Assembly (NCBI GenBank): GCA_028671895.1
Contig: CM053810.1
Location: 67,705,501 to 67,769,500, forward strand
DNA: 64,000 bases
From: Oenanthe sinensis
Taxonomy: Eukaryota; Streptophyta; Magnoliopsida; Apiales; Apiaceae
Reading direction: 5' to 3'
Positions 62,001 to 64,000 of the stretch are shown here, piece after piece; positions within the stretch are counted from its first letter, which is position 1; each line of letters begins with the position of its first letter. The notes beneath the pieces are model-generated. The model ran no database searches. It was not told the DNA's origin and saw nothing but the letters and a program-made list of their open reading frames with translations. The position numbers were made by a program, and so were the translations under genes.

Positions 62001-62624
62001 GATGACAGGGAACATATAAATAATGACGGAGTTGATGACGTCAATGCGACTATTTCAAGCATTAGTGAAAGTAAATCTATAAATGGCTTCCCAAAGGTGA
62101 ATGAATATACAAGTGGATCTGGTGTTCTCCGCTATGCTCTTCATCTCCGCTTTATGTGCCCCTTCCCTAAAAAATACTTGAGGACAGTCCGAAAATGCAA
62201 ATTTGACCCTTTATCTGAACCAGCACAGAACAATAAAAACTCTGAAGGTGAACGACGCTTCTATTTATATAATGACATGAGGGTGGTGTTCCCTCAGCGT
62301 CATTCAGATTCTGATGAGGGCAAGGTATGTTAAATCATTCCCTATTTTTGGGGTGAACATATATGCTGTTGTTTACAATATATTTTATTCCCCTTACTAT
62401 GATAAAATTTTCATATGTACCTGATATATCCTTCAATTTTTTTCTGCAATAATTCAGAGGATGAGAGGTCATAATTCAACTCAGTAAAGTACATTACGCT
62501 TAACATAACTTGTTAGCATGCAATTAGTGTATAAATTTTGACAAGCATGCTTTATTCAACATTGCAGTTAAATGTGGAATATCATGTTCCATCGGATCCC
62601 AAGTACTTTGATATCAGCTGCTAA
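59073..62624 (+). CDS. Atos (FAM214-like) domain protein
   Basis: Five coding exons: 59073-60272, 60533-60784, 61193-61273, 61764-62324, 62568-62624; 2151 bp, 716 residues. The N-terminal ~400 residues are Ser-rich and look disordered, starting MGLPHVSSTNIAEEVALSLS. The Atos conserved domain spans the exon 1-2 join: IGGFLAILNVTGGSFSPHPQ, LPFAVTSVDG, SLAERTRLRVPMKGRIQLVL, SNPEKTPIHTFFCNYDLSDM. A C-terminal domain (DUF4210/meiotic segregation type) has GVLRYALHLRFMCP, FYLYNDMRVVFPQRHSDSDE and ends PSDPKYFDISC. Animal relatives act as transcription regulators; the plant role is not established. Intron 3 has a GC donor (ACCAAG/GCAAGT). The last codons lie in a 57-bp exon. The ATG is preceded by a UTR exon and matches the family N-terminus. 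Confidence 0.92.
60955..60975. repeat. T10-G11 homopolymer junction in Atos intron 2
   Basis: Ten T are followed by eleven G within the intron. A G run of this length is rare in this AT-rich window and error-prone in sequencing. Confidence 0.8.
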
Positions 62625-64000
62625 TGGGTGCACAGGTGATTTTCGGTCAGATTCTGGTTCTTTTGTACATAACTAACTCTTAGTCTCGTTGCTGTACATA
62701 CAGTTTATTTAGTCCATTAGGTAAAAAATAAAATAAAAATACCCCATTGCATTTGTACATATTAGTTTCGAATTAATTAGTTTATCTCATCTAAATCATA
62801 ATAAGATCTGTTAACAAATTGTACATATTTTCTGAACCTGTGTGAAATAAATATAAAACTAAAAATAATATTGTTTCTGAGTAGCTGGTTTAGAGTTTGT
62901 TAATGATTCTTTTTGTTGGATCTTGGATGTATGGTGCACAACACTTGAAATATGTTTGTGTGATTAATCGAATGTATTTTAGAATTATATAACTAAAATT
63001 AAGTTATTATCAATTCTGCCTGATAGAATTTTTTTTCCTGATTTTTGTCCGATTAATTCTTTCTCTTTTTTTCCTTCCAATTTTCAATTTATTCAATTTT
63101 TCCCACAGGTGCAAATATTTCCAGAATTTCAGAAAACACGCATGAAACGAAAATATTTCCTCATCGGGATGATTTCAGATTTATATGCTGGTAGTAATAT
63201 TGAAATTAAGCTTTTAAGCACAGTTGATCGAGATTTTCTAATTATGTGTGTTCGGTGATGCATTTGCAAGCATTCGGTATAAAACACATAAACATATTGA
63301 ACTGAAAATATAACATGAAAGTGTGTTTATACTATAAAAAATGAAATTCAAGAAGAAACGTGGGCAAATTTTGGACTTGGCCGGACACGCGACCTATGAA
63401 AGAGTAGGTTTTATTATTTCCCAAAAGAAACATAAAAGAGAGTAGTTTTGTTTAAACATACCAATATTTACAATATATAAAATAATAAGACTGTGCGTAT
63501 TTTTGTTGCATTAACAGTGGAAGGACAGACAGAAATATTAGACACAATTCGAATTCGACCCGATTTATAAATTGATTTACTCTCGAAAACGATATAAAAA
63601 TGATATGATTAATCCGAAATGACATGAGATGATCCGGTATTAAAAATTCTTTTGTACACTTAAATATTTATTTTCATTTAATTTTAAATGATTTTAACTT
63701 GACCCTAAATTGATTCGTTTACTAACACAAACCCGAAACTGCTATCAATGTGAAATATGGCTTGCAAGATTGTGTGTTCTCCTCCCGTGCCGTGCCGTGT
63801 CAAACAAAAACTTAATTTGCTTGCAACTGATAACGAAATTTCATTACAGACATGGAGTTGCTGGGGTATGTTAAATTTGGAAGACAGGGAGTTGTATACG
63901 AATATATTGCAAGGACAAAATGATTATCATGGGTATTATCTATTGCAACCTCCCGTATCCGTTGTCTAGTGCAAAATGGTCCCGTATCAGAACATGGATA
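62625..64000. other. Atos 3' flank and intergenic DNA
   Basis: A donor-like word at 62636-62641 (CACAG/GTGATT) and an acceptor near 63108 (TTCCCACAG) could mark a 3' UTR intron. The open frame at 63757-63969 has no domain I recognise and runs near the window end. No other gene seen. Confidence 0.5.

Noticed and set aside
63757..63969. 70-codon plus-strand frame near the window end as a gene
   Set aside because: No domain recognised and no splice context; kept only as a note in the 3' flank entry.
1..64000. CRISPR arrays, bacterial operons, tRNA or rRNA genes
   Set aside because: This is plant nuclear DNA; no regularly spaced repeats of that kind and no tRNA cloverleaf or rRNA core sequence was found.

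Overview
This window is nuclear DNA from a flowering plant, almost certainly a eudicot. The genes carry many GT-AG introns in AT-rich DNA, their products are typical plant proteins (SWEET transporter, NO VEIN-like ATPase, mitochondrial PDH E1-beta, myristoylated CDK-like kinase, Atos protein), and the repeats are plant Ty1/copia and hAT elements. The retrotransposon's long extra ORF resembles ORFs common in asterid genomes. An Apiaceae-like asterid is my guess and is not proven by the sequence.

Layout. 1-1358: repeat remnant that looks like an LTR. 1359-7270: AT-rich and gene-poor. 7271-8734 (-): six-exon SWEET sugar transporter. 8735-14228: gene-poor, with a possible CACTA fragment. 14229-20563 (-): three-exon, 1711-residue NO VEIN/sacsin-type GHKL ATPase-domain protein. 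20564-24779: AT-rich spacer. 24780-38152: nested retrotransposons. A structurally complete 11.6-kb Ty1/copia element (24834-36443, minus orientation, two 538-bp LTRs that read as identical, TGATG target duplication) sits inside the 3' LTR of an older, truncated relative in the same orientation. 38722-47373 (+): 14-exon gene for the pyruvate dehydrogenase E1 beta subunit; its ninth intron holds a 2989-bp hAT transposon with an intact two-exon transposase. 49185-49924 (+): 5'-truncated, frameshifted methyltransferase pseudogene. 50819-54868 (-): seven-exon CDK-like kinase of the At1g54610/IBS1 type. 59073-62624 (+): five-coding-exon Atos (FAM214-like) protein with one GC-AG intron. The remainder to 64000 has no gene I can support.

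The host genes do not form a pathway; they are ordinary neighbours. The most unusual part is the copia element. It carries gag (750 aa), pol (1149 aa) and a 1516-aa third ORF. A short motif (AAACTCTG on the element strand) is scattered about 40 times through its non-catalytic parts, in two reading frames, and five copies in each LTR run in the opposite orientation. Exon boundaries were derived by hand from splice consensus, frame continuity and remembered family sequences; no alignment or transcript data were available.
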